Counted from the first letter of the stretch, positions 13,092 through 21,984 are shown. The stretch: 64,000 bases of DNA from Faecalibacterium sp. I4-3-84 (GCF_023347255.1 NZ_CP094466.1:1364001-1428000); one strand, 5' to 3'. A program made the numbers and translations. Notes: a model not told the origin generated them from the letters alone.

Positions 13092-14278
13092 ACTTCCATA
13101 CCCTCCTTGACGGATTCAAAGACTTTGGCACCTTCCTTGACGGTTGCGCCTGCGCCGACGGTCAGGCCGGTGCCCACATGGGCAATGGGGCCATCGCCGC
13201 CCACTCGTGCACCTGCACCGACCACAACATCCTCCGCCAGGATGCAGCGCTTGACAACAGCACCAGCCTTGACCACAACGCCATCCATCAGGACTGCGTC
13301 CTCAACGGTAGCGCCCTCTTCCACAACAACGCCTGCGCTCAGCACAGAGTGATGTACATTGCCGTAGATCTTGCAGCCCTCGGTGATGAGGGAATCCTGC
13401 ACCACAGCGCGGGGGCCGATCTTCTGCGGAGGCAGGACCGGGTTGCGGCTGTAGATTTTCCACTTCTCGTCGAAGATATCGATGCCGGAGTTTTCGGGGT
13501 CCAACACTTCCATGTTGGCTTCCCACAGGCTGTCGATGGTGCCCACGTCACGCCAGTAACCGGCAAAGCGGTAGGCGTACATCTTGCGGCCGTCGCGCAG
13601 CAGGGCGGGGATGATGTTCATGCCAAAGTCGTTCTTGGAGTTGGGGTCTGCTTCGTCCTCTTCCAGATACTTCTTCAGCACATCCCAGTTGAAGATGTAG
13701 ATGCCCATGGAAGCCAGATTGGACTTGGGTACCGGGGGCTTCTCCTGGAACTCGGTGATGCGGTCGTTCTCGTCAGCCACCATCAGGCCGAAGCGGGAGG
13801 CTTCCTTCCAGTCCACTTCCATAACAGCCACAGAGAACTCTGCGCCCTTTTCCTTGTGGAAGCGCAGGAAGTCGGCGTAGTCCTGCTTGCAGATCTGGTC
13901 GCCGGACAGGATGATCACATACTCGGGATCGTAGCTGTCGATGAAGCCGATGTTCTGGTAGATGGCGTTTGCAGTGCCCTTGTACCAGTCGGTGCCCTTT
14001 GCCTGCTCGTAGGGCGGCAGGGTGTGCACGCCGCCGTGCAGACGGTCCAGATCCCAGGGCTGGCCGTTGCCGATGTACTCGTTCAGCTTCTGGGGCTGAT
14101 ACTGGGTCGCGATGCCAACGGTGTCGATGTTGGAGTTCACGCAGTTGGACAGCGGGAAGTCCACAATGCGGTACTTACCGCCGAAGGACACTGCGGGTTT
14201 TGCCGTTTTCTGTGTCAGCGCGTACAAGCGCGAGCCACGTCCACCGGCAAGGATCATTGCCACAATTTCTTTTGCCAT
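13085..14278 (-). CDS. glgC: Glucose-1-phosphate adenylyltransferase, catalytic subunit
   Basis: 397 aa. Makes ADP-glucose from glucose-1-phosphate and ATP, the committed step of bacterial glycogen synthesis. Shows the nucleotide loop AGGRGSRL, the [20 protein letters not shown] signature, [11 protein letters not shown]-type metal site (ILSGDQ here), the EFQEKP sugar-phosphate motif and a C-terminal beta-helix with hexapeptide repeats. Second gene of the glg operon, 87 bp after glgB. Confidence 0.95.
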   Translation of the reverse strand: MAKEIVAMILAGGRGSRLYALTQKTAKPAVSFGGKYRIVDFPLSNCVNSNIDTVGIATQYQPQKLNEYIGNGQPWDLDRLHGGVHTLPPYEQAKGTDWYKGTANAIYQNIGFIDSYDPEYVIILSGDQICKQDYADFLRFHKEKGAEFSVAVMEVDWKEASRFGLMVADENDRITEFQEKPPVPKSNLASMGIYIFNWDVLKKYLEEDEADPNSKNDFGMNIIPALLRDGRKMYAYRFAGYWRDVGTIDSLWEANMEVLDPENSGIDIFDEKWKIYSRNPVLPPQKIGPRAVVQDSLITEGCKIYGNVHHSVLSAGVVVEEGATVEDAVLMDGVVVKAGAVVKRCILAEDVVVGAGARVGGDGPIAHVGTGLTVGAGATVKEGAKVFESVKEGMEVC

Positions 14279-14365
14279 AGCTTTATTCTCCCCTTTAACA
14301 TTAACATTTCCGTTGTTCGGAAATGAGCGTCAACATGTGCGGTATGGGTCGGCCGAAGAGCCGGG

Positions 14366-16582
14366 TCATTCCTTGGGCTCCTTCGGTTTGCGGGTGCGTT
14401 TTGCGGGTGCTTTTTCCGCCTTGGGTTCTGCCTCTGCCTTGGGCTTGCGGCCGCGCTTTTTGGGTGCTTCCTCGGCCTTTTCCGGCTCAGCCTTTGCCTT
14501 GCGGGCGGTCTTTTTCACCGGCTTTTCCTCTGCAGCGGCAGCTTCTGCCTTGGGCTTGCGGCCCGGCTTCTTTACCACCTTTGCTGCAGCTTCCTCCGCA
14601 GCGGTCTTTGTCTTTTTGGCTGCGGTCTTTTTTCCCGCCTTATCGGTCTTGTCCGCTGCGGCCTTGCGGGTGCGCTTGGCGGGCACTTCAAAATACAGGG
14701 TGCTCATGGGCGGCAGGGTGATTGTGATGCTCTGCTCAAACCCGTGCATCGGCTTTTTGTGGGTGCGCACGGCCTTGTTGTGGACTGCGCCGGAACCGCC
14801 GAACTCTGCATCGTCGCTGTTCAGGATCTCCTTGTAGGATCCGGCCACCGGTGCACCCAGCGTATAGCCCTCGCGCAGGACGGGGTTGAAGTTGCACACC
14901 ACAAGGATCTGCTTGCCGGAGGTATCCTTGCGCAGGAAAGCGATGACGCTCTGCTGCGAGTCATCCGGCACGATCCACTGGAAGCCCTCCCAGCTGTAAT
15001 CCACCTGCCAGAAGGCGGGGTGATCCTTGTAGAAGGCGTTCAGGGTCTTGACGTAGGTCTGCAGCTCGGTGTGTTTATCGTAGCCCAGCAGCATCCAGTC
15101 CAGCGGCTTTGTCTCGTTCCACTCAGCGAACTGGCCGAACTCCTGACCCATGAACAGCAGCTTCTTGCCCGGGTGGGCCATCATGTAGCCAAAGAAGGTG
15201 CGCAGGTTTGCAAACTTGGCGTCGTACTCGCCGGGCATCTTGTTGATCAGGCTGCCCTTGCCGTGCACCACCTCATCGTGGCTGATGGGCAGCACAAAGT
15301 TCTCGCTGAACGCATAGAAGAAGCTGAAGGTGACCTTGTTGTGGTTGCCGGCACGGAAGAGCGGGTCGGTCTTCATGTAGCTGAGCATATCGTTCATCCA
15401 GCCCATGTTCCACTTGAAGTTAAAACCAAGGCCGCCGTCCGAAGCAGGCTTTGTGACCATGGGCCATGCAGTGGATTCTTCCGCGATCATGTACTTGTGG
15501 GGGTGACGGCCCAGCACGGTGTCGTTCAGCTTGCGCAGGAAAGCAACAGCCTCCAGATTTTCCTTGCCGCCGTCCTTGTTCGGCTCCCACTCGCCCTGCT
15601 TGCGGTTATAGTCCAAATACAGCATGGATGCCACCGCGTCCACGCGCAGACCGTCGATATGGTACTGCTCCAGCCAATACAGTGCGCTGGAGATCAGGAA
15701 GCTCTGCACCTCGCTGCGGCCGAAGTCGAACACCATGGTGCCCCACTCCTTATGTTCGCCGCGCTTCGGATTCGGGTCCTCGTAGCAGGCTTCGCCATCA
15801 AAGTTGTACAGGCCGAACTGATCCTTCGGGAAGTGAGCAGGCACCCAGTCCATGATCACACCGATGCCGGCGGCATGGAGCTTATCCACAAAGGCCATCA
15901 GGTCCTTGGGGGTGCCGTAGCGGCTGGTGGGTGCAAAATAGCCGGTGACCTGATAGCCCCAGCTGCCGTCAAACGGATATTCCATGACCGGCAGCAGTTC
16001 CACATGGGTATAGCCCATCTCTGTGATATACGGGATCAGCTCGTCTGCCAGCTCGGAATAATTGTAGGGCTTGCCGCCCTCCTTCATCTTCCAGCTGCCG
16101 GCGTGCATCTCGTAAATATTCATCGGGCTGTTGATCACATCAGCCTTTTTCTGTGCTGCCTGCCATGCATCATCGTGCCACGCAAAACCACTGATATCGT
16201 AGACCTTGCTGCCGTTGGACGGGCGGGTCTCGGCGTGGAACGCATAGGGATCTGCCTTATAGACCAGATCACCTGCACGGGTGGTCACGCAGTATTTATA
16301 AACATCATATTCCTTCATGCCCGGGATGAACAATTCCCATACGGAATCGCCATCCACCTTGCGCATCGGATGGCTGCCCGGCTTCCAGCTGTTAAAGTCG
16401 CCCACCACGCTGATGGCTACAGCATGGGGTGCCCACACGCGGAACACCACGCCCGATTCACCGGCGCGCGTTTCCATGTGTGCGCCAAAGTAGCGGTATG
16501 CTTCACAGTTATTGCCCTGTTTGAACAGATACACCGGCAGGTCCGATGCATTGCTTTGGATCTTCTCCTCGGTCGGTTTCAT
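14366..16582 (-). CDS. glgB: 1,4-alpha-glucan branching enzyme with histone-like C-terminal tail
   Basis: 738 aa. The N-terminal CBM48-like domain (VVFRVWAPHAVAISVVGDFN) is followed by a GH13 barrel: catalytic Asp in DGLRVDAVASM, acid/base Glu in MIAEESTAWP, and HDEVVHGKGS. A normal GlgB of this type would end around residue 635; here about 103 more residues (DNA about 14369-14677) are almost only K, A, E, P, R and T, with repeated GRKPKAE blocks that resemble AT-hooks or histone H1 tails. ATG 16582 has GGAGGAGC before it; the frame is open further upstream without a site. First gene of the glg operon. Confidence 0.95.
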   Translation of the reverse strand: MKPTEEKIQSNASDLPVYLFKQGNNCEAYRYFGAHMETRAGESGVVFRVWAPHAVAISVVGDFNSWKPGSHPMRKVDGDSVWELFIPGMKEYDVYKYCVTTRAGDLVYKADPYAFHAETRPSNGSKVYDISGFAWHDDAWQAAQKKADVINSPMNIYEMHAGSWKMKEGGKPYNYSELADELIPYITEMGYTHVELLPVMEYPFDGSWGYQVTGYFAPTSRYGTPKDLMAFVDKLHAAGIGVIMDWVPAHFPKDQFGLYNFDGEACYEDPNPKRGEHKEWGTMVFDFGRSEVQSFLISSALYWLEQYHIDGLRVDAVASMLYLDYNRKQGEWEPNKDGGKENLEAVAFLRKLNDTVLGRHPHKYMIAEESTAWPMVTKPASDGGLGFNFKWNMGWMNDMLSYMKTDPLFRAGNHNKVTFSFFYAFSENFVLPISHDEVVHGKGSLINKMPGEYDAKFANLRTFFGYMMAHPGKKLLFMGQEFGQFAEWNETKPLDWMLLGYDKHTELQTYVKTLNAFYKDHPAFWQVDYSWEGFQWIVPDDSQQSVIAFLRKDTSGKQILVVCNFNPVLREGYTLGAPVAGSYKEILNSDDAEFGGSGAVHNKAVRTHKKPMHGFEQSITITLPPMSTLYFEVPAKRTRKAAADKTDKAGKKTAAKKTKTAAEEAAAKVVKKPGRKPKAEAAAAEEKPVKKTARKAKAEPEKAEEAPKKRGRKPKAEAEPKAEKAPAKRTRKPKEPKE

Positions 16583-16638
16583 AGACTGCTCCTCCCCGTA
16601 CAGATGCACAAAGCGCACCTGTAGCTTTTTACCCTTTT

Positions 16639-16667
16639 ATATTAAAGAATTTTGGTCTTTTTTTCAA
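16639..16667 (-). promoter_or_regulatory. Promoter of the glycogen operon
   Basis: Minus strand: TTGAAA, 17 bp, TAATAT, about 57 bp before glgB. Confidence 0.78.
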
Positions 16668-16786
16668 GAGTTTCGCCGCATTTTACTGTAAAATTTACCA
16701 TAATCTTTTCGTTGATATTTTTTCCTTATATACATACCCGCCAAATTTTTACAAATTTTATGGTGAATCCTGCCAATCTGACAATA

Positions 16787-16838
16787 AAAAAGAGCCTCTG
16801 CGCACCCTCCCAAAGGGAAGGTGTACAGAAGCTCTCTG
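16787..16838 (-). terminator. Terminator of the G5/3D gene
   Basis: Minus strand: a ~20-bp stem with a few G-U pairs (AGAGCTTCTG...CAGAGGCTCT, inner CTTCCC/GGGAGG) followed by TTTTTTATTG. Confidence 0.85.
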
Positions 16839-16888
16839 TTTCTGTTGAAAATTTTCAGTTCCGGTTTCCCCGGTTCTTTTCGGCCTGC

Positions 16889-17962
16889 TCACTCCACCAC
16901 GTAGACGTTCACCTGAATGGCTCCATTGATCACGCTCTCGGCGTAGGTCTCGTAGAACAGGTCCACAAGGATCTGGCCCTTCTGCACGGCAATGCCGGTA
17001 TCGGTAGCCACCGCATAGCCATACACGAACTTGCCGTCGGTGGAAGTGATATACAGCTTGGTACCGTAGGGGATCACATCCGGGTCCACAGCCACAGTGC
17101 CGTAGCCCAGACCCAGACCGGAAGAACCCTTGCCGGTCTTGGAATAGTAGCCGGTGGCCTTGCCGGTGAGCACCTTGCTGTAAGAGGCGGGTGCATTGGT
17201 GGTGCCGTCCGGGCCGGTCAGCGGGGAGACCGGCGCGCCTGCGCCATAGGTCTTGATGACATGGTTGGTGGGCTCCACAGTGGTGGTAGAATCCACCACG
17301 ATGCTGTTTTCCAGCTCGCCGTCCACATAGCGGTCGCGGGTGGTGATGGTCTGCTGGCCCTCAGCGCCATGGCGCACGGTGGTGGTACGGCCGGTATTGC
17401 GGAAATACAGGCTGGTGTAGACGTACTCGGTATCGTAGGGGATGGCCTGCGTCTCCACACGGTCGGTGTAGTCCACGCGGTGCACCGTGATGGTGGAACC
17501 TGCGCTCACCAGCTGGTCCAGAGCAGGCTCGGTGTAGTCGTCACCCTCTAGGGTGATACCGGCACGCTTCAGGGCATCCGCCACGGTGCCGAACACCATT
17601 TTGACGGGGTACTCCTGACCGTCGGCAGTGATGCTGACGGAGAATGCGCGCTCAATGTTCAGGGCGGCAAGATTGCCGCTGTAGGCCGTGTAATAGACCT
17701 GATCGCCCTCTTCGGACTGGATGCCGGAAAGGTTCATAACCTGTGCAGGGTCGGTCTCGGAGGTGAGGATCACCTGCCGGGCACCATTGGAGTCTGTGAC
17801 GTAGGTCAGCCGCAGATTCGCAGCGGTCACACTGAGTGTAGCCACGAGGCACACGACCATGACACAAAACGCCAGCACACGGGGAGAGACTGCATGCTTG
17901 CAGTCCGACAATGCTTTCTTCAATTTTACGGAAGCGATACGAGACAACTCCTCTCTTTTCAA
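16889..17962 (-). CDS. Secreted cell-wall protein with ubiquitin-like (DUF348), G5 and 3D domains (YabE/Rpf-like)
   Basis: About 350 aa. After a basic N-terminus there is one export/membrane helix (VLAFCVMVVCLVATLSV). Next come DUF348-like segments (ITADGQEYPVKMVFGTVADALKRAG), a G5 domain, and a C-terminal 3D domain with GLGYGTVAVDPDVIPYGTKLYI and ATDTGIAVQKGQILVDLFY, whose aspartates name the family. Relatives include YabE of Bacillus and stationary-phase survival/Rpf-type proteins; lytic transglycosylase-like action on peptidoglycan is likely but inferred. The start is uncertain: TTG 17962 lacks a ribosome site, while AGAGGAG points to an ATC codon at 17938 (giving IASVKLKK...). Confidence 0.82.
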   Translation of the reverse strand: MKREELSRIASVKLKKALSDCKHAVSPRVLAFCVMVVCLVATLSVTAANLRLTYVTDSNGARQVILTSETDPAQVMNLSGIQSEEGDQVYYTAYSGNLAALNIERAFSVSITADGQEYPVKMVFGTVADALKRAGITLEGDDYTEPALDQLVSAGSTITVHRVDYTDRVETQAIPYDTEYVYTSLYFRNTGRTTTVRHGAEGQQTITTRDRYVDGELENSIVVDSTTTVEPTNHVIKTYGAGAPVSPLTGPDGTTNAPASYSKVLTGKATGYYSKTGKGSSGLGLGYGTVAVDPDVIPYGTKLYITSTDGKFVYGYAVATDTGIAVQKGQILVDLFYETYAESVINGAIQVNVYVVE

Positions 17963-18227
17963 AATTGGCTGCGGCTGCGGACATGTTTTTCATGCCCCGG
18001 CCGCCCGGACTGCGGGGCGGGCAGAAGCCATCTGGCCCCACAATCAAATACGATGCCCTCTTTTTGGTAAAATCGAGCATCGTATACAATTTGGACTCCG
18101 CTGCGGAGGGTGCAGTTACCCTCCCGGCCCAGACCCCATCTGCCCGCGCCGCGCCGTATATAAGACGGCTTTTTACTTCATCCAGATAAATTTTAAACGC
18201 TGCAACGTCTGTTGGTTCCGTTGAGCG
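17963..18227 (-). other. Long structured leader of the G5/3D gene
   Basis: About 265 nt between the promoter and the coding region. It contains inverted repeats, e.g. ATACGATGC (near 18073-18085) with GCATCGTAT (near 18048-18056), CCTCCGCAGCGGAG, and a GC-rich CCCGCC...GGGCGG pair. No known riboswitch was recognised with confidence; c-di-AMP control of such genes is known in other bacteria but its consensus was not found here. Confidence 0.4.
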
Positions 18228-18233
18228 GGTCTT

Positions 18234-18262
18234 ATTTTACCAGCCCAATGGCCATTTGTCAA
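18234..18262 (-). promoter_or_regulatory. Promoter of the G5/3D gene
   Basis: Minus strand: consensus TTGACA, 17 bp, TAAAAT. The next ~400 bp toward 18671 are T-rich on plus and hold no gene I can support; no clear plus-strand promoter for the phage module was found. Confidence 0.85.
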
Positions 18263-18671
18263 ATCACCTCCTCACACTTTGTTAGTTTTTTGACGTTATT
18301 TTTTGTGCAATTTTAACATTGTTTTCTCCAAAATATTGTTTTTTCGGTTATTTCCTTCCGATTTTTGACCTGTTTTCTGGGGTGTTTTGTTCACGAATTT
18401 TTAACATTTATTTTGGATTTTTTGCACCGGAAACTGCACTTTTGGGTTTCGTTTTCCCATGCGGCATGCGGCCAAAAATCGCTGGTTTTCCGTACAAAAC
18501 CACCTCTTTTTCATCCCATTTTTCACCCACAAAGAACTGTGCGAATTACCCATGAAAAGCGCCTTCCGGCAAAATGCCGAAGCGCAGAAATTTGTGCAGC
18601 AAAAGACCACACTGGCAGCTGCCGGGCAGCGGCTGTACAATCAAACAAAAAACAGAAAGGAAGGTTTTCAA

Positions 18672-20144
18672 GTGAACATCAAGATCATTCAAAGGCAGTG
18701 CGGCGGCACCGAATTTCTGTCCCAGCCGCACCGCCTGCACCTCGGTGCACAGAACGCTGCCGGTGTGGACGAGCTGTGCTTCACACTGCCGGAAGCATGG
18801 GCCGGGTGCACCGTTGCGCTCTACCTGCGCCGCAGTGACGGCACCCTGCTGGCACCGGTCTCACTGGACACGCAGCACTGCGTCACCGTGGACCGCCGCC
18901 TGACCGGAAGCACCGGCGGACAGTGGATGCTGGCAGCCATCGATGCCAGCGGCTACGCCGCCTACACCCGGCCCGGCAGCTACGACACCTACGCCATCCT
19001 GCCCATCGACGGCGGCGCGGAAGAGCTGCCGCCCTCGCAGTATGAGCAGTTCGTGGCGCGTGTGCTGGAAAGTGCCAGTACCGCTTCCACCGCCGCGCAG
19101 CGTGCCGCTGCCAGTGCTGCAAGCACGGCATCCAATGCGGCACAGGCCCAGACCGCGGCACAGCGCACCAGCGCCGACAGTGCCGCTGCATCCCGCTGTG
19201 CAGCCCGTGCCGAGGCTGCTGCCGCACGGGCAGAGGAGCTGGTGCCTACCGGCGGTCAGGTAGTGAGCGTGAACGGCAAAAGCGGCATCGTAAAACTGAC
19301 GGCGCAGGATGTGGGGGCGCTTCCCTGCCCGGCAGTTCCGGTCTCCGGCCGGCTGCTTCGGGTGCTGAGCGTGGACCCCAACACCGGGGCCGTGTTGACC
19401 GATACTGCCGCCATGCCGGATCTGTCGCCCTACCTGCGCAGCAGCACGGTGCCCACGGCTTCGGCCCCCGGCGCAGTGCGGGTGGACCCTGCCTGCGGCA
19501 TCAACGTGCGCAGCGACGGAACCCTGATCACCGCACCAGCTGCCCGCAAACAGCTGGACAGCATGACGGATTCGCTTCTGCCGCTGACCGCAGCCCTGCT
19601 GCCTTATGGCGTGAAGAAGGCTCTGACCACCGCCGCAGCCGCCGGGAAATGGACCGCTGCCGAAAAGGCAAACGCCCTGCGCACCCTCGGTGCCGATTTT
19701 TCTTCCTATTATACAAAGGAAGATGTCGATGCTCTGCTGGCCGCACCCAGCTCCGCTGCCTACCCGGTGGGCAGCATCTACCAGAGCACCGACCCCACCA
19801 GCCCTGCCGCCCTGTTTGGCGGCACATGGGAGCAGATCGCATCGGAGCGCGTGCTGATGGGTGCCAGCAGCAGCCACAAAGCGGGCACCACCGTGAAGGC
19901 CGGACTGCCGAACATCACGGGTACAGCCAATGGCGGTGTATTGTCCGTGTCAACCCCCCAAAGTAATGGAGCTTTTGGAGCCACGCATTACGATAGCAGT
20001 TTGTCGTATTTAAGTGGCGACGTGCGTCGCTTATCTACATATAACCGCACTTTTGACGCTTCCCGCTCGAACCCGATCTACGGTGCAAGCGATACCGTGC
20101 AGCCCGCCGCCTACTATGTTTACATCTGGCACCGCGTGGCATGA
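18672..20144 (+). CDS. Phage-type tail-tip/baseplate protein with Gp10-like C-terminal domain
   Basis: 490 aa from GTG 18672, preceded by GAAAGGAAGG. Residues ~1-120 look like an N-terminal baseplate-attachment domain found in Firmicutes phages. Residues ~135-195 are an Ala/Ser/Thr-rich heptad region (probable trimeric coiled coil). The C-terminus has YPVGSIYQSTDPTSPAALFGG and TWEQIASERVLMGAS and ends in VQPAAYYVYIWHRVA, the pattern of phage tail-collar/gp10 C-terminal domains. No sheath, tube, tape-measure or capsid gene is near. The open frame upstream to 18459 is not supported by a ribosome site. Confidence 0.75.
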   Translation: MNIKIIQRQCGGTEFLSQPHRLHLGAQNAAGVDELCFTLPEAWAGCTVALYLRRSDGTLLAPVSLDTQHCVTVDRRLTGSTGGQWMLAAIDASGYAAYTRPGSYDTYAILPIDGGAEELPPSQYEQFVARVLESASTASTAAQRAAASAASTASNAAQAQTAAQRTSADSAAASRCAARAEAAAARAEELVPTGGQVVSVNGKSGIVKLTAQDVGALPCPAVPVSGRLLRVLSVDPNTGAVLTDTAAMPDLSPYLRSSTVPTASAPGAVRVDPACGINVRSDGTLITAPAARKQLDSMTDSLLPLTAALLPYGVKKALTTAAAAGKWTAAEKANALRTLGADFSSYYTKEDVDALLAAPSSAAYPVGSIYQSTDPTSPAALFGGTWEQIASERVLMGASSSHKAGTTVKAGLPNITGTANGGVLSVSTPQSNGAFGATHYDSSLSYLSGDVRRLSTYNRTFDASRSNPIYGASDTVQPAAYYVYIWHRVA

Positions 20145-20162
20145 GAAAGGAGGTTTTGAACC

Positions 20163-20555
20163 ATGAAGATCATTGACGAGAACGGTACAGCCATTGAGAC
20201 CCCTGACCTGACGCTTGGGCATCTGGTGGGCGGCACCGAGCCGGTGGAGCACCCCGCCGTGGAAGGCGTGGAGGAAGTGAGCCACTACGAGACCGTAACG
20301 GAGTATCCCGGCGGCGGCAGGGATGTGCGGAAGGTCATCGATGTGCCGGGCGTGACTGCGCAGGCCGCATGGACCGAACAGGTGCCGGTGCAGCGGTACA
20401 TCCGCTATACGGAAGAAGAATTGGCCGCGCGGGAAAAAGAGCGCCAGCAGGCCGAGGAAGCAGCCCGTCTGCCCGAAACGATCGCCAGCCTGACCCGCCA
20501 GCTGACCGACCTGCAGCTGGCCCTGTGTGAACTGTACGAAGGAGGTGGTGTGTAA
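20163..20555 (+). CDS. Phage-module protein of unknown function
   Basis: 130 aa, AAGGAGG before the ATG. An N-terminal beta-rich part (MKIIDENGTAIETPDLTLGHL; GGGRDVRKVIDVPGV) and a C-terminal helix rich in E/Q/R/L (EELAAREKERQQAEEAARL) followed by LTDLQLALCELYEGGGV. Similar short proteins with such a C-terminal helix occur between tail-fibre and lysis genes of clostridial phages; they may be chaperones or tail-tip parts. Its stop overlaps the next start (TAATG). Confidence 0.6.
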   Translation: MKIIDENGTAIETPDLTLGHLVGGTEPVEHPAVEGVEEVSHYETVTEYPGGGRDVRKVIDVPGVTAQAAWTEQVPVQRYIRYTEEELAAREKERQQAEEAARLPETIASLTRQLTDLQLALCELYEGGGV

Positions 20556-20668
20556 TGGCAAGGATCTATGCGGCCCTGATCCGCAAGGGCATCAAAACGC
20601 TGGAGGATGTGCCCGCCCGGCTGCGGGGCGCCGTGGCAGCGTTGCTGCAGGAGGACGGCCATGCTTAA
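20555..20668 (+). CDS. CD1375-like very small phage protein
   Basis: 37 aa: starts MARIYAALIRKGIKTLEDVP and continues with ARLRGAVAALLQED. This matches the CD1375-type small proteins that sit between tail and lysis genes in Clostridioides and related phages; function unknown. GGAGGTGGTG precedes it; its start overlaps the previous stop and its end overlaps the next start, so all three are translationally linked. Confidence 0.7.
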   Translation: MARIYAALIRKGIKTLEDVPARLRGAVAALLQEDGHA

Positions 20669-21056
20669 CGTTTACTCCCGCACAAGGGATGGCGAAACGC
20701 TGCTGAGCCGCGGCTTCCGCGCAAAGGAATTTGCCTGCAAAGACGGCACCGACCCTTTGTTTGTGGACAGCGAACTGGTGCAGGTGCTGCAGGCCATCCG
20801 TGACCACTTTGGTGCTCCGGTGGTCATTACCAGCGGCTACCGCACCGCTGCACACAACAGGGCTGTGGGCGGGGCGGTTTACAGCCAGCATCAGTATGGC
20901 CGTGCCGCGGATATCCGGGTGTCCGGCGTGCCGGTGGAGCAGCTTGCCGCCTACGCCGAGACCCTGCTGCCCGGCACCGGCGGCATCGGCCGCTACCCCG
21001 CAAAAGGCTTTGTCCATGTGGATGTGCGCAAAGCAAAAAGCCGGTGGGCCGGGTAA
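20661..21056 (+). CDS. Peptidase M15-family endolysin (Zn carboxypeptidase)
   Basis: 131 aa, start at 20661 after GGAGGACGGCC. Typical M15A signatures: SRGFRAKEFACKDG, ITSGYRTAAHNRAVGG, the zinc motif SQHQYGRAADIRV (H and D), and the second histidine pair in KGFVHVDVR. It should cleave L-Ala-D-Glu or D-Ala-D-Ala type bonds in peptidoglycan. No export signal, in line with release through the holin two genes downstream. Confidence 0.88.
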   Translation: MLNVYSRTRDGETLLSRGFRAKEFACKDGTDPLFVDSELVQVLQAIRDHFGAPVVITSGYRTAAHNRAVGGAVYSQHQYGRAADIRVSGVPVEQLAAYAETLLPGTGGIGRYPAKGFVHVDVRKAKSRWAG

Positions 21057-21070
21057 AGGCGGTGAATGGA

Positions 21071-21298
21071 ATGGAAACGATCTTATCCGCTGTCATTGCC
21101 GGGGCCGTGACCCTGATCGGCGTGCTGATCGCCAACAGCCGCAGTCAGGCCGTGACCGACACCAAGCTCGAAGAGCTGACCCGCGAGGTGCGCGAGCATA
21201 ACAATTTTGCCCGCCGCGTACCGATTTTAGAAGAACAGATGAAGGTGGCCAACCACCGCATCGCTGACCTTGAACAAAATGAGAAAGTGAGGAATTGA
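21071..21298 (+). CDS. Small membrane-anchored coiled-coil protein of the lysis module
   Basis: 75 aa. One N-terminal membrane helix (ILSAVIAGAVTLIGVLIANS) and a charged helix (DTKLEELTREVREHNNFARRVPILEEQMKVANHRIADLEQ). Layout resembles XhlA/BhlA-type holin accessory proteins. GTG 21062 is an alternative start, nine bases upstream in the same frame. Confidence 0.65.
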   Translation: METILSAVIAGAVTLIGVLIANSRSQAVTDTKLEELTREVREHNNFARRVPILEEQMKVANHRIADLEQNEKVRN

Positions 21299-21299
21299 T

Positions 21300-21551
21300 A
21301 TGAACTTTGGTAAAATTTCTGCCGCCACCATCGCCCGCACCGCTGTGCTGCTGCTTGCCCTGACCAATCAGGTGCTGAGCGCTCTGGGCAAACCTATGCT
21401 GCCCATTGAGAGCCAGACTGTGGAACAGCTGGTGACCGCCGGCATCACCACCGTGGCCGCGCTGATCAGCTGGTGGAACAACAACAGCTTCACCTCTGCA
21501 GCCATTCAGGCCGATGCCGAATACGCCCGCCTGAAGCAGAAAAGTGAGTGA
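21300..21551 (+). CDS. Phage holin (SPP1/phi-LC3-like family)
   Basis: 83 aa. TIARTAVLLLALTNQVLSALG and the second hydrophobic part TTVAALISWWNNNSFTSAAIQAD are typical of the holin family with a WWxNNSFT motif. Forms the pore that lets the M15 endolysin reach the wall. Follows the accessory protein by one base and is the last gene of the module. Confidence 0.88.
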   Translation: MNFGKISAATIARTAVLLLALTNQVLSALGKPMLPIESQTVEQLVTAGITTVAALISWWNNNSFTSAAIQADAEYARLKQKSE

Positions 21552-21571
21552 GAAAGCCCTCGAAGCAGTGT

Positions 21572-21607
21572 ATCAGTAGTACTTTTTGACTGAAAAGTAT
21601 TACTGAT
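21572..21607. repeat. Perfect inverted repeat after the holin gene
   Basis: ATCAGTAGTACTTTT, six bases, then AAAAGTATTACTGAT (one G-U when read as RNA). No T tract follows, so it is more likely a protein site or processing hairpin than a terminator. Confidence 0.6.
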
Positions 21608-21625
21608 GCAGTCATCTTTCACAGC

Positions 21626-21666
21626 AGCCCCGGAAGGCACCCAGACAGCCTTTCCGGGGCTTTTTT
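21626..21666 (+). terminator. Terminator of the phage-type module
   Basis: GCCCCGGAAGGC pairs with GCCTTTCCGGGGC and six T follow. Confidence 0.88.
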
Positions 21667-21841
21667 GCTGCCCAGATGATTCGTTCACGCAGATTCAAGA
21701 ACGTTTCGCGCAGGTTTCGATGACTTTCGCACTGAAATCATGTATCATCCGGGCAGAAGCAAATCGGAAAAGAGCAGTCAAGAGACTGTAAGCGCCCCCT
21801 AGCGCCCCAACGTAAAGGGACTGTTGCAAAATAGTCCCAAC

Positions 21842-21891
21842 AAAAAAAATGAGATAGGTTTCCCCGAAAGGGGGTGCCTATCTCATTTTTT
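21842..21891. terminator. Second hairpin, possible bidirectional terminator
   Basis: AAAAATGAGATAGG...CCTATCTCATTTTT around a CCCC-GAAA-GGGG loop. Just before it (21827-21848) lies GGGACT...AGTCCC. The rest of 21552-21984 shows no gene. Confidence 0.65.
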
Positions 21892-21911
21892 GTTGTAAAC
21901 TGAGATTGTAA

Positions 21912-21972
21912 AAAAACAGATAGAACCCGCGCGCTGGGTGCATTGCAGCATACCAGAGCGCGGGTTCTCTTT
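21912..21972 (-). terminator. Terminator of lepA
   Basis: Minus strand: AGAACCCGCGC...GCGCGGGTTCT stem followed by a run of seven T after a short gap, 12 bp beyond the lepA stop. Confidence 0.8.
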
Positions 21973-21984
21973 GATCTATAAAGT

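Noticed and set aside
14744-16624. 626-aa open frame on plus opposite glgB
   Set aside because: Same antisense effect of biased codon use; glgB motifs are clear on minus.
17652-18089. Minus ORF covering the G5/3D leader
   Set aside because: No known domain, out of frame with the gene, and lies in a structured leader.
18459-18671. Upstream extension of the tail-tip protein
   Set aside because: No ribosome site at its ATG codons; GTG 18672 has a good one and gives the natural N-terminus.
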